Source: Prostheceraeus crozeri
Taxonomy: Eukaryota > Platyhelminthes > Polycladida > Euryleptidae
NCBI GenBank assembly: GCA_907163375.1
Contig: CAJQUW010005557.1
Coordinates: 33,527 to 97,526 of the forward strand
Length of the DNA stretch: 64,000 nt
Direction of reading: 5' to 3'
The position numbers and the translations under genes were made by a program. Below are positions 33,835 through 45,062 of the stretch, piece by piece. Position 1 is the stretch's first letter. Each line of letters opens with the position of its first letter. The notes beneath the pieces were generated by a model, which saw nothing but the letters and a program-made list of their open reading frames with translations, searched no databases and was not told where the DNA came from.

Positions 33835-34954
33835 AACAAAAGCTTTACCTGCTATAGAAATAAATTATTGCATTTTTCCAGGTGATCCATTTATTAAATT
33901 TATGGATATTGTCAGTAAATATACTGATGTTGCATATGTAGAATTGAATAAAGAAAATATGGTCATTATTGGTTATAATAATGCTCATGGGTTTATTAGA
34001 GTTGTTACTGAATTAGTAAAAAAATTAAAATCTTTCTCAAAAAGAAAAATTAGATTATTTGTTCATGAATTAAATCAATTGAATATTCATATCGAGAGCA
34101 AAAAACATAATGAAGAATTATTATGTCAAGTTTATTATAGAGATACAATTTATAAAAAAGAAACATTAGAAATGCCCCAAAGATATGATGATGATACATA
34201 TATAGGATTATATTCAAACTTAAATATTAATTTGTTAAAATCTTACATAAATGGCTTAGCTCAACAAGAGAAAATTTATATGTGGACTACACCTTATACT
34301 ATTAACAATGTCCATAATCATAATCATAATAAACGAACCGAAGGTTCTAGGGCTTTTCCCGATCTTAAAGAATCTTATAATAATAATGATAATAATATAG
34401 ATGATGATAATATAAAAGATGATTCTGAAACATCTGAAAATGGTGTAAATGGTAAGAAAGATTATAAAAGTATTAGTAATTACAAAAATTTAAGTGAAGA
34501 AAAATTTATATCTCATACTGATGTACATGATATTAATACTACATATAATCAAAATTTATCTAAATTTCATTTTCTTACAATTGAAAATAATAATGATGGT
34601 ATAGTTGAAGATACTGTTAGACAACTATGTGTTGGGTCTACAAAATTCAAATTAGGATTTACATCTGATCAATTTAAAATTTTATCATCTTTAATAAGAA
34701 CTAAAAATGATTTAGATTATGGTGGTGTTATTAAATTTTCCAAAAGAGATCAAAGACCAATATTTTTCTCTATTATATTATTATCAAATAATAAATGTAA
34801 TTTGGAATTAGATATTCCTATTAGGGAATGCCATGCTATACCAAAAAGTGTAATTTATGATGTTGAAGAATCAATTTATGTTGATGAAGAATCAATAGTC
34901 AGTGAAAATAATTTTAAATTATCTTTTAATAAGACTTTATATGATATATTCTAA
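33835..34954 (+). pseudogene. clamp-like gene, 3' part (Polinton A), cut by Polinton C
   Basis: Continues the gene begun at 15617. It reads FPGDPFIKFMDIVSKYTDVA through KFKLGFTSDQFKILSSLI to NFKLSFNKTLYDIF. The stretch about 34160-34770 is almost identical to C (24440-25060), including the in-frame hairpin peptide, while the flanking parts are clearly more diverged, which suggests gene conversion. Confidence 0.9.
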
Positions 34955-35058
34955 TAATAAAAACTTAATAGAAAATACCAAAATATTCTATAAATATATT
35001 TTCATATGTAATAAAATTTTTAGATGTAATAAAATTTTTAGATGTAATAAAAAAATTA

Positions 35059-38000
35059 TTATTCCCACGTGTCATCATCATCACTTAAATTACTCTCACA
35101 GACGATTGTTTGAAATATTTCAGCTTGAATATCTTCTCCGTTATAAGGTAACATAATTTCATATTCATCATGTGCTTGACGTTTAAGAATATTTATTTGA
35201 CCAGAAAATTTTTTTTCTTCAGTATTATTATTTTTATCAGGAATACTAATTCTAGTTTCTAAAGATCTTTTCCATGGTTTATTAACTGTAGTCGATAATG
35301 TTTTCCCGGAATATAATTTTAGAAAATCTTCTACTTTTACTTTATCTTGTGAATATCCTTTGAATGTTTTCTTTTCACTAAGTCTCCCTTGTTCATCTAC
35401 AGTAATACAATATTTTATTTTAGGAGCAATAAACATTGCAAAAATAATTCCACCATTTCCATAATCATTTTTTCCTTGACACAATTCTCCCCCAACATAT
35501 CTAGCAGCATCTAATTTATTGAAGAGTTCATTAGAAATGTATATTGAATCAGTGTTTTTTACAATTAATGGAAAACTACAATTAAATGTGCCATCTTCTG
35601 TTTCAATATCATAAACATATTGTGGTTTATTATTTAAATATCTTACAGTGGTGACATTTTTGGTAATATTATTTTTAACTTGACACGCACTAAAGCATAA
35701 TGGTTTATCTTTTCTTTCGCTTGCCACTAAATTAATACCTAGAGATGATTCCAAATTGTATAAACCACTAAAGGTTTCTTCATTTTTCTGTGTAAAACGA
35801 ATAGTTGCATATTTACTTGTAAAAAAAGATTTCTTGTCCCCATCTGCTGCATGAAATCCAACAAAGAACCAATATCTAATAATATATTCAGCATTTAGAA
35901 CATACCAAGGAACACGTTTTTCTTTAAACTGATTATAATAATTTTCACTAAAGTATGTAGCATATTGTCTTGGATTTTGAAAATTAAGTTTGTATACCCT
36001 AGATGATCTCATCGTATCATATATTTTACAATCATTGTTATAAACTTCATTAATATATGTTTTTAATTTAATTAAGACGTTAAGGTCTTGGTTATTTAAA
36101 GTACAACAATATCTGACTCCTGATTCATAATTATAGATTCCAGCAGAACCATCTCCTAAAAAGAACCCTTCTATAAATGCTTGCTTACATCTTAAATTAG
36201 GTGGATCATTAACAAAAATATCACTTACAATTTGTTTCAATGTGATTGTATTGTCGTGTAAAATAATTTATCATGTAGTAAAATTGTTCCTATATTTAAT
36301 TCTTGTGGCTTTATTTCATTACCTGTTTTATCTAACAATGAATGATCTTCAGTAACATCCACTATTCCCATTTTTGTTCTTATTCGGTAAATACTTTTAT
36401 TTGTGTAATGTCTAATAACTTTTTTTACTTTACTCTATCCATTATGAGTATAAATTTCTAAATTATCAACAAATGAAATTTCTTTCATATCACCATTAAT
36501 TTCAAACGATTAATTTTATAGTTGTTTACAATACTATCTATTCTAGAAATAAATAATGAATTATTCTTTCTCAATATTACAGGCGTGTCAGCTGTTACTG
36601 AATCTGTACAATGAATGTATTTTTCGTTGAAACCATTAATTTCTAAAATGAAGTTATTCATGATTCTTCTAGAGTGAGAAAGAATGAAAGAACCTAAGTG
36701 TGATGGCATGAATGACGTCTTCCCATCTTTTACAATATTAGCTTTAAGAAATTCATCATCTTCCATTTCTACTTTCGCTAAATATTGTTCATCATTTAAC
36801 TTTTCATAATCTTTTACTTCTTGTTTAAATTTTTTCTCAATGTATTCTCATTCCATAAATGGTAATATCTTTTTGCACATTTTTGCCATATAGCGAATTC
36901 ATCAATAATTTAATTAACTCATCGCCCACAGTATTTCCTTCTGTTTTATATTTTTTCTCAAATTAAAAGTTTTTCAATATATTTTCGAAATGATGAAACT
37001 TGATAATTTTTTTCATAAATTATACCATCAGTAATATGTAAGATTTTTCCACCACATCTAACAATTTCTTGTATGTCTACAGAAGTTAATACATCATAAC
37101 ATATACCATTTCTAAACCTGATTACTTTTACATGAGAATTATTATTTTGATTTTTAACTTCATCTTTAATAGGAACTGGTTGAAAAAACATATCATTGGG
37201 ATATTGAAACACAACTGTAAATATTCCAGTTTTAGGTCTAAATGTTTGAGTATTAAATTTAGATATTATTTCTCGTTCTTCTTCTTGACGAAATTTTCTA
37301 GCTGATTCAGCTTTAGGGTATTCTAAATTTTCATCATACATAGCTGATGGATATAAAGATGTTGCATCAAAAGCCATTAGAAATTCATTTTTTTGTTCAA
37401 GTAGTTGATTTGAAATTTTCTTACAAATTTCAGTTATATCTCCTAAATCTCGATACTGTTTCATTAAATCTATTAAATTACTTCCAGGGGACAAAGTCCC
37501 CCCAGCGTAGCGACCAGGGGACAAAGTGCCCCCAGAGTAGCGACCGGGGGACAAAGTCCCCCCAGCGTAGCGACCAGGTAAATACTGTTTTAATATTGGT
37601 AACAAGATGCTACAAAATGGCGATATGTATTTTCTTATATTTGCTGAAACTCTTCCACCTTTAACAGATTTTCTAATATAATTTCTAGCCCATAAATCTA
37701 TATGGGAATGAATATTTATATTGTCATTTTGTACGCTTTTCATCCAACCGTTAAATGTTAAAGCAGGGGATGTCAAATTAGTAGTTATATCTTCACCAAC
37801 TAAATCTCGCATAACATTATTATATTTGTAGATACAAAAAGCTAAAGAAAGAATATCGTTAACTAAATATGGTCTCCATTCATTTTCTTTTTCTTTATAA
37901 TTTTCATGTGTTATGTCTCCAATTTCATAATTTAATTTACACACATTCGTAGGAATTTTAAAATTCTCACACCATTTAGAAAGACTTGTTTTTACATGTT

Positions 38001-39576
38001 GATAACTACATTTCATTATAATAGTTTGAAGTGCTAATTTACCTGAAGGTGAATCTTTTTTCATATTGTTTTCAAATCTAAAAGATTTTTGAATGTATCT
38101 ACTAACACATTGAGTTGTATAAGGATTTTGTAATGAAGCAGTCAATATTCCTCTTGAAGTTTTAAGAGGCGGTTTAGATAATTTAAAATTAACTTTTATC
38201 GGAAAATAGGAATCAAAACCTGATGAATTGTGAGCTATTAAAGTTACTCTCGAATAATTAAATTTTCCAAGAGTTTTAAAAAATTGATGGATCGGACATG
38301 CGTCCTCTGGGTTTCCCTCGATTAGACATTCATCATCCTCAGTTCTCGTAAATATCACACAATTTTGAAGTTTATTAAATTCCAATTCAGTTCGTTTAAT
38401 TTTAATCATATCACTTAACAAACGTGTTTCTAATTCTTTCAATCTTTGTTTCGGTAAGCAACATATAAATTTATTAAAATTAATAGCTCCTACAGCATAA
38501 GGAATAGGATGAGCTGTTGAACAGTTAGGATCAGGAAAAGTTTCGAGATCCCAAATATATGTTGAACCATAGTCAATTTTTTTCTTTGTTATGATTTTAT
38601 ATGGACGCGTTGTTAGATTTTCATCAGTAACTGTTTTATATATGGGTTTGAAATTATTTTCAATTTCTCTAATAGCTTTTAATTTATGAGATTTATTAAT
38701 TAAACAATAGTTGCCAATTGTTGAACCTTCGTGAAAATAATTGTAATAAACATAATTATGAAACGTTTCAATTCCTCCAGGATTTAAATGACGATTGGCA
38801 GGACTATAATATTGAACACTTTCCCCAAAGTATTTATTGAATTGAGAAAATTTGCTGTTTGACATTACTCCTGTTCTAGATGTGGCTTTCTCTTTATATA
38901 AAAAATTATTAAACATTTCTTTCATCATTTCTCCTTGTTGTTCATTAAAACCTCGCAAAACATTATAACATTTAATAAAACAAAAATCTTCAGAAGGAAT
39001 ATAACAATATTCACCGAAATATTCTTTGATTCTATATTTCATATTAATCCCTGCCCCTCTATGCGATCTTTGTACTAACTTCATTCCAAAATCTTCATAT
39101 TTAATATTACCTGTAAAAATCCATTCGTTAGCATCGGATTTCTCATCCAGATTCGAAAACCATATTTCAAATGAATTTTTATTATAGAAGGTTACGCAAA
39201 AATTTTGAATTATATTTTCCTGATCTTCAATAACTTTTCCAAGTAAATTAATAATTTTACCATTTGCTAAAAGTTTCCGCATATCATTTACTACATTAAT
39301 AAAAGATACATTTTCATATTTAATTTCATTTGGATTAAATAAATTACATAAATCATCACCAAGTTCATCCTTAATTCTATCATCAAAAAAGATATCAGTA
39401 ATAGGAGTTTCTAATATTTCTTTTGTTCCACTTTTCTGTTTTTTAATATTACGTCTAATACTACGCCTAGTACGTTTCTGTTTTTTAATACGTTTACTAT
39501 GTTTAATTTGTGCATCAAACTCAGCAATTTGTTTCTTGATTAATTCATCAATCCTAGACGTTTGTCCGAGAGACAT
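35059..39576 (-). pseudogene. polB: family B DNA polymerase with an intein-like insertion (Polinton A, fossil)
   Basis: Homologous end to end with the open 1,188-aa PolB of B (49154-52720). Exonuclease motifs (WDLETFPDPN; AHNSSGFDSYF), motif A (FDATSLYPSAMY) and a three-unit Gly-rich repeat (about 37490-37575) are readable. A block of about 1.05 kb absent from B lies in the motif C region and has intein features (separate entry). Apart from that block A and B are very close. The copy is broken. Confidence 0.9.
35554..36601 (-). other. intein-like insertion with LAGLIDADG motifs in PolB motif C
   Basis: The block sits exactly inside the polymerase active-site motif: B has YTDTDS uninterrupted, whereas in A the insert falls between the first TD and the following TDS. 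The insert begins SVTADTPVILRKNN, a typical intein block A with Ser first, and ends YVYDIETEDGTF ... IVKN before Thr, like intein blocks F and G. In between are two dodecapeptide-like motifs, GFFLGDGSAG and VGFHAADGDK, of LAGLIDADG homing endonucleases. The site corresponds to the known PolB intein site in archaea and giant viruses. Treated as a fossil because its host gene is broken. Confidence 0.9.
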
Positions 39577-39611
39577 TTCACGATTTATATTTTTTAAAAG
39601 AAAAAATGTAT

Positions 39612-39917
39612 TTTTGCATATTCACAGGAATATTTAATTGATGTAATGTTTCTAATTCATGTGTTGTTAAATTTTCTTTCTTCACCAACCACCATAAATT
39701 ATTGTATGCCAAAAATACTCGGAAACTTCTTAAACAAATTGGAAAATCATTTGTTTTAACACACGGGTTAATACCATGTTTTTTTCTAATCTGTAACGAG
39801 TGCTACGTATTTATGATGATAATAAAATCTAACTTCTTTCTTCGAATTGACAGGGTTTGTAGGATGACGATAATCTTTTAAAACTGGTATATGTTCTATC
39901 TTGTAAGCATTCAACAT
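39612..39917 (-). pseudogene. 101-aa unknown gene (Polinton A, fossil)
   Basis: Counterpart of B's open gene at 48799-49104, in the same place between ATPase and PolB. It retains IEHIPVLKDYRHPTNPVNSK. It is present only where the A/B-type PolB is present. The copy is broken. Confidence 0.75.
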
Positions 39918-39965
39918 ATTTTTTTATTTTTATTAATAAAAAATGTATAAGAAAAAATTATTCGA

Positions 39966-40495
39966 TCACTCCGCGAAAATATTTTCTATAAATCTGTCAT
40001 GAATTTTTTTATCAATATTAATTGTAATGAAGCCATAATCTTTTGACCACGCATTGTTACACGATTGTTTAAATTCATCTTTATTTCTTACGCATAAATC
40101 TCTTAACAAATCACTTAAGTTTCTTGCATTTATTTCAAATAGTATAAATATATTTGCATTCTTTCTAATAACACTTCCGTCTAATGAATACATACTTTGT
40201 GTTAAATAAAAAACACTACAGTTATTATGTCTACCTCTTGTGAAATAATTTCTCTGAACTGACTGATTTCTATCATTAACACAATCATCAAAAATTACAC
40301 AATGTTTCATTGTTTTATCTAGTTTACTAGGATCTTGCATATTACCACTATCATCTATTAATTGTATCTTTATATGCTTATTTTTATTGAATTCTACTAA
40401 CGGATCATTTTTTGCTGCTTCTTCACACCACGAACTTATTTCTTCTTCATCTTCAGATTTTTCATATTCTTTGAATAATGAAGCAGCACCTCCCG
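39966..40495 (-). pseudogene. packaging ATPase, partial (Polinton A, fossil)
   Basis: Readable from the acidic middle (KSEDEEEISSW) through Walker B HCVIFDDCVND and FTRGRHNNCSVFYLTQSMYS to the C-terminus. It is a partial copy and abuts the penton-like gene through two hairpin units. Confidence 0.9.
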
Positions 40496-40504
40496 AACGG
40501 GAGT

Positions 40505-41287
40505 TTATACCTCCCGAACCAAAAGATCTATCATAATCTCTTCACCTCCAAAATTTATTTCTTGTCCTTTCTCATCAGTGATTCTAATGTTAATGTTGTT
40601 AATAGTTTTTCTTGTAATAGGAAAATATATTGATGTTTGTGGAAATACATTTAATCTATAACCAATGGGTACAGTAAAAGCTGGAAAACTGAATAGTAAA
40701 TTTGACAATTTACCATTTATATATCCTCCTTCAATAATGTCACAATGTACAACAATTGAATTTATTTCAGTTATTTTTGGAATCTTCTCACCTAAATGAT
40801 AACCTTGACTATAGGTTTGTTTATTAAATCCTAATAGCTTTGACAATGATCTATCATGATTAAAATCAACTTGATGATTTTCGTCTAAAGTAAGAGAAAA
40901 TTTATTAACTGCCGGTTCAACTGCAAAATGTAATTGTTTCTTATCTTTAAATGGTATACCTAAATGTCTCTTAATTTCATTTGATATTGATTCAACTTCG
41001 TAAGAACCAGGAAGAAAAGTTAATATTTTCCACGTTTTGCCTTTATCAGTAGAAAATTGATCATTCACATCTTTGATAACGTTTTGAATAGTGTTAAATG
41101 TGGAGAAACTAGTCAATGCAATTTGATAATTTTTATTTTGCTCCAAATGTAGAATGGGTTCTAAATTACAAGTGTGTGATGAAGTAGTTGTCATAATTTT
41201 TAACGTCGTACTAAATTTTGATTAACCCAAAATCTCTGTTAGATTTTCTAAATGATAATTAATTTTGTCTAATTCTGCTGAACACAT
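40505..41287 (-). pseudogene. penton-like minor capsid protein (Polinton A, fossil)
   Basis: Almost identical to the open copies in B and C (LPGSYEVESISNEIKRHLGI; SKLLGFNKQTYSQGYHLGEK). The copy is broken. Confidence 0.9.
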
Positions 41288-41365
41288 TTTTTAGTTAAAA
41301 TTTTGAATAAATATCTTTTATAAAAAAATTAAAAACAACAACATATTTCAGCTACGGGCGAAGCC

Positions 41366-42190
41366 CTAGAACATTCGGTTCGTTATACTTTTATAATCCT
41401 CTTCATTTAGAATCTTCTTTTCTAACAGTCTTTTCAATATAGCATGAATTTCATTGAAACTAGAATTATGTCCTTCTTTTATTGCAGATATTAAAATATT
41501 TAATCTATTTAGTAATTCTTGTGGATCATCTGGTAAAAATACAGTTGTTTCAGTTTTCTGTTTTTCAGATAAACCTTTCCCTACTTTAACCCCCGTTGAT
41601 AATAAATTTTCTAATTGTTTATAACGTCTTAGAGATTTTACTGCACCAACTCTATCTAACATAGCTTTATATTTTATGAGATCTTCTACAGCATAATTAT
41701 TTAAATCTGCTCCTCTTAAAAGATTAACAAAATTTCTATCTAAATTAAAAGGATATTTATCTGGTGAAAAAATTAAACGTCGAAAAGGTTGTGGAAATAT
41801 TTCTTTTTGTCCGAGATAAAATCTAGGTATTGTTTTTCCATCTATAAATGAAATAGAATGTTCAAATTGCATAGATTTTGGTAATTTCTTATTAATGTTT
41901 GATTCTAGTAATCCATAGTCATCTAATATAGTTTTGTGCTCTGGATCTGTTATATCAATTTGTTTATCATTATTTGTACTTTCTTTTTCAAGAGTTTTAA
42001 ATGGTTTCACAGTTTTCTCAAAATCAGTTTTTACTTGCTCGGTTTGCTGCATTTTTTCAAACATATCAGATTGAATACCAGCTTTTATCATTCTATGCTG
42101 AAGATGATTTTCTTTCATAATATTTTTTTGTTTTATTAACTCTTCTAATTGTTTAATTCTTTTTTGATTATCAGCTTTAATTTTATCCAT
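41366..42190 (-). CDS. conserved Polinton protein of unknown function (A), 274 aa
   Basis: Open and nearly identical to the C and B copies, with scattered replacements such as MDKIKADNQKRIKQL. Same 3' hairpin words (GGGCGAAGCCC; TTCGGTTCG) as C. See the B entry for description. Confidence 0.75.
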   Translation of the reverse strand: MDKIKADNQKRIKQLEELIKQKNIMKENHLQHRMIKAGIQSDMFEKMQQTEQVKTDFEKTVKPFKTLEKESTNNDKQIDITDPEHKTILDDYGLLESNINKKLPKSMQFEHSISFIDGKTIPRFYLGQKEIFPQPFRRLIFSPDKYPFNLDRNFVNLLRGADLNNYAVEDLIKYKAMLDRVGAVKSLRRYKQLENLLSTGVKVGKGLSEKQKTETTVFLPDDPQELLNRLNILISAIKEGHNSSFNEIHAILKRLLEKKILNEEDYKSITNRMF

Positions 42191-42309
42191 TTTTAAAATA
42201 TAATATTTGAATTTTGTGGTAACATTGGAATACAACAAAAACATTTTACTGAACAAATTATTTTTTTATTGCTTTGTTGTCTGACATCTTTTTGTTTAAA
42301 GTTTTCTCG

Positions 42310-42833
42310 TTTTAAGTTTTGTCTAATAAAATTTTTAGTTTTTCTGAAAAAATTTTATCATTTTCTTCATTAGAAATTTTACCATCACTAAAAGTTTTAC
42401 CATTACTAGAATTTTTATCATCAACTGTTTCGGACTGTAATTGAAATGATATTTTATTAGCTTCATTAGCTATTTGATCAAATTTTTCAATCTCATCTAA
42501 CGTAATAACATTATCATCACAGACTCTTTAAAAAATAATAATGTAGTTTATCACAAACTTCTTTAATATGTAAATGTTTAGTTTTTAATGATTTTCGCTT
42601 CTTAGTAATTTAAGATTTGTCTAACATTGTAATAAGTGAAGTTGTAAAAACACCCGTACCTGTTAAAGCAGTAGCAACTACTGGAATTACTAAAACACCT
42701 GAAGATATAACAATTGTTAAAGCACCTAAACTTATTGTGAAGAATATGCCAATTCCTTGTGTTACATTCTTAACATTAGACCATCTTTTTCTCAACTTTT
42801 TATAATGCTCTAATCTTAATAATAATTGAGGTT
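42310..42833 (-). pseudogene. membrane-protein gene (Polinton A), cut by Polinton B
   Basis: Carries the hydrophobic hairpin GIGIFFTISLGALTIVISSG ... GTGVFTTSLITMLDKS and downstream helix. The gene is split by Polinton B at the GAGGTT target site; its upstream end is at 60644-60776. It has other breaks. Confidence 0.85.
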
Positions 42834-43432
42834 AGTAGTATATAGTGTGACATCCGGCGCGACGCTTCGCTTCGCTTTGCTTCGCTTCGCTTGCGCCGGA
42901 TGTCACACTTTTGCGGGTTTTTTCAAAAAATCAAAATTTCAAAAATTTCAAAAATTTAGGTAGACTTCAAATTTCACGTGGCCGAAGGCCGAAGGGCGAA
43001 AATTTAAGCGTTTTTAAAAGTACCCAATTTTCAAATTTTTCAAAATCTCAAATTTGAGAATTACAATTTTCACCCTTAAAATCATGACCGTTCAAGGACA
43101 CCTGCTGTTCATTTGCAAAAACAAATTACCCATGGTAAACAATGCTACAATTTTTCAAAAACGTTTTCACCAAGTAATGACCGAAAATCATAAAAGTTAA
43201 GAATCACAAATTTGAGATTAAGATCATTTTTTTACTTTGAAAATCATGACCGTTCAAGGACACCGAAAAAATCATAAAAGTTACGAATCTCAAAATTTGA
43301 GAATTACAATTTTCATTGCTTAAATCATGACCGTTCAAGGACACCAAAAATCATAAAAGTTGAGAATTTCAAATTCATGAATTTTATCCATCTTTCAGGT
43401 TTTTAAAATATATCATGTGACTAAAAATATTT
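42834..43432 (+). repeat. Polinton B left TIR
   Basis: Inverted copy of 60055-60637. Twelve bp from the end is a perfect 15-bp inverted repeat, TGTGACATCCGGCGC ... GCGCCGGATGTCACA (42846-42909 region), whose loop is made of overlapping GCTTCGC words. Inside are the A-type AAAATTTAGGTAG and CACGTG words and then four ATCATGACCGTTCAAGGACA words (about 43080, 43175 partial, 43246, 43326). It ends at AAATTCATGAATTTTATCC. There are no genes in it. Confidence 0.95.
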
Positions 43433-43650
43433 GAAGGAATTGACATATTCTTAACAATAAGTTAAGGTACTTTTACAATTGTCATTCAAGGGTAGAGAAC
43501 ATCTGCTTCTCGCATTTATGAATAAAATGCATTTCAGTGTAAGGAGCTGTGTCCTCCAACTCAAACATTTGAAAGGAAACAATGTATGAAAGAACAAACA
43601 GCTGCTACACCCACTTATTCATTTGTAAAGACGTGGCATATAATTGCAGC
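43433..43650 (+). promoter_or_regulatory. leader segment of the B cargo slot
   Basis: Nearly identical to 16277-16500 in C, including GTGTAAGGAGCTGTGTCCTC and AAACAGCTGCTACACCCACT, but followed by an unrelated gene. It diverges from the C sequence after GACGTGG, about 75 bp before the cargo start codon. It is probably a promoter with 5' leader. Confidence 0.55.
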
Positions 43651-43725
43651 ATGTAGGAAGTAAGACTTCATTTACAATTCCATTAATCATAACTAGTGAC
43701 TGTTTTCTTTCCTTATTGCAAAATG

Positions 43726-44145
43726 CCAAAACGTACTGCCGCAGAAGCTTTTTCGTTTTACATGCCGATTTTACTAAACTTAATTAAAGAAGAGCACAAG
43801 GAAACTGCGAATAAATACTTTGAAGAGTGGAAGTTAGAAATTCAATCGAGAAAGAAGAACAAATTGGACTCTCAAAAACAAGTGGAGGATATTACAGTAA
43901 AAATAGAACAGTATCTTAACACTACTACAATTCCTCAGTTCAATGTTACAAAAGAACATTTCATTACCATCGAAGATAGTGCTACTATGATTTCAAAACT
44001 GATTGCCAGTGATAAAGTGCACCATGGGTCGTTGCTGAGAAGTGCTGCTTATCAAGGTTATGGATTTAAAAGAATTCTGGAATTGAGTGACAATAAAAAA
44101 AAACAGATTTGTGGCAAACTTGGAACTATTTACAATTTCCTATAA
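43726..44145 (+). CDS. unrecognised cargo gene of Polinton B, 139 aa
   Basis: Starts MPKRTAAEAFSFYMPILLNL; helical and charged, with KYFEEWKLEIQSRKK in the middle and SLLRSAAYQGYGFKRILELS near the end. An in-frame upstream ATG (43696) is possible but less likely. I do not recognise the family. Codon use is less AT-biased than in the structural genes, which suggests a captured host gene. Further short open frames follow to 44329. The slot equals that of the unrelated C gene (16547-17053). Confidence 0.5.
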   Translation, partial: PKRTAAEAFSFYMPILLNLIKEEHKETANKYFEEWKLEIQSRKKNKLDSQKQVEDITVKIEQYLNTTTIPQFNVTKEHFITIEDSATMISKLIASDKVHHGSLLRSAAYQGYGFKRILELSDNKKKQICGKLGTIYNFL

Positions 44146-44415
44146 CGTAAGTTATTGTTATTTCTTGATGAACTTATCAGATCTAATTCTACCACACGTA
44201 TTATTTTTAAATTCATCAATGCCCATTAGTTTTGTTAGAAAACATTTTAAAGAAATCAAAATTTATATAGAAAAATTGAATCAACCGACAACTATAGAAG
44301 AAATGAGGTTTGGTTCCCAAGATGAATGAACATTAACTGTGTTGTTTCACTTTTTACGATATGTGCAATGTACATACATATTTGATGTATACATATTTAT
44401 GAAGACTTCTTTATA

Positions 44416-44992
44416 AGTAGTATTGCATTTTGGATTATTTTGAAATGTAATTAAATTTTCTTTTGTTCTCCAGTCTAATGGTAGTAGACTGACATTGTAC
44501 AATTGTATGATAAGATTGATTGTTGTATTATTATATTTGATATTTAAGAATGATTCATGGAACTTAGTAGTATTGCATTTTGGATTATTTTGAAATGTAA
44601 TTAAATTTTCTTTTGTTCTCCAGTCTAATGGTAGTAGACTGACATTGTACAATTGTATGATAAGATTGATTGTTGTATTATTATATTTGATATTTAAGAA
44701 TGATTCATGGAACTTAGTAGTATTGCATTTTGGATTATTTTGAAATGTAATTAAATTTTTTTTGTTCTCCAGTCTAATGGTAGTAGACTGACATTGTACA
44801 ATTGTATGATAAGATTGATTGTTGTATTATTATATTTGATATTTAAGAATGATTCATGGAACTTAGTAGTATTGCATTTTGGATTATTTTGAAATGTAAT
44901 TAAATTTTCTTTTGTTCTCCAGTCTAATGGTAGTAGACTGACATTGTACAATTGTATGATAAGATTGATTGTTGTATTATTATATTTGATGC
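44416..44992. repeat. four tandem copies of a 150-bp repeat
   Basis: Units start AGTAGTATTGCATTTTGG at 44416, 44566, 44716 and 44865, giving periods of 150, 150 and 149 bp; the last is incomplete. The copies are nearly identical. Because 150 is a multiple of three, the minus strand stays open across units as a 50-residue repeat (YNVSLLPLDWRTKENLITFQ). There is no start context like that of the real genes, so coding is doubtful. Confidence 0.95.
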
Positions 44993-45062
44993 AAAATACA
45001 CTGCCGTTGTTTTCATTTTCCTGTACAAGAAGTAGACATTATTACAGTTATTGGAATTTATT

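Noticed and set aside
35059-36240. An independent gene of unknown function.
   Set aside because: Its right part is the PolB C-terminus and its left part has intein blocks and LAGLIDADG motifs, so it belongs to the intein-bearing PolB.
37347-37664. Plus-strand frame with TKSPQRSDQG repeats (also 51150-51467 on the minus strand).
   Set aside because: Antisense of the in-frame 30-bp repeat of PolB; the repeat keeps all frames open.
42846-42909. Telomere-like or rRNA-like GC repeat.
   Set aside because: The GCTTCGC repeats are confined to the loop of the terminal palindrome at Polinton ends.
44416-44992. A CRISPR-like array.
   Set aside because: The 150-bp units are contiguous tandem copies with no unique spacers, in eukaryotic DNA.
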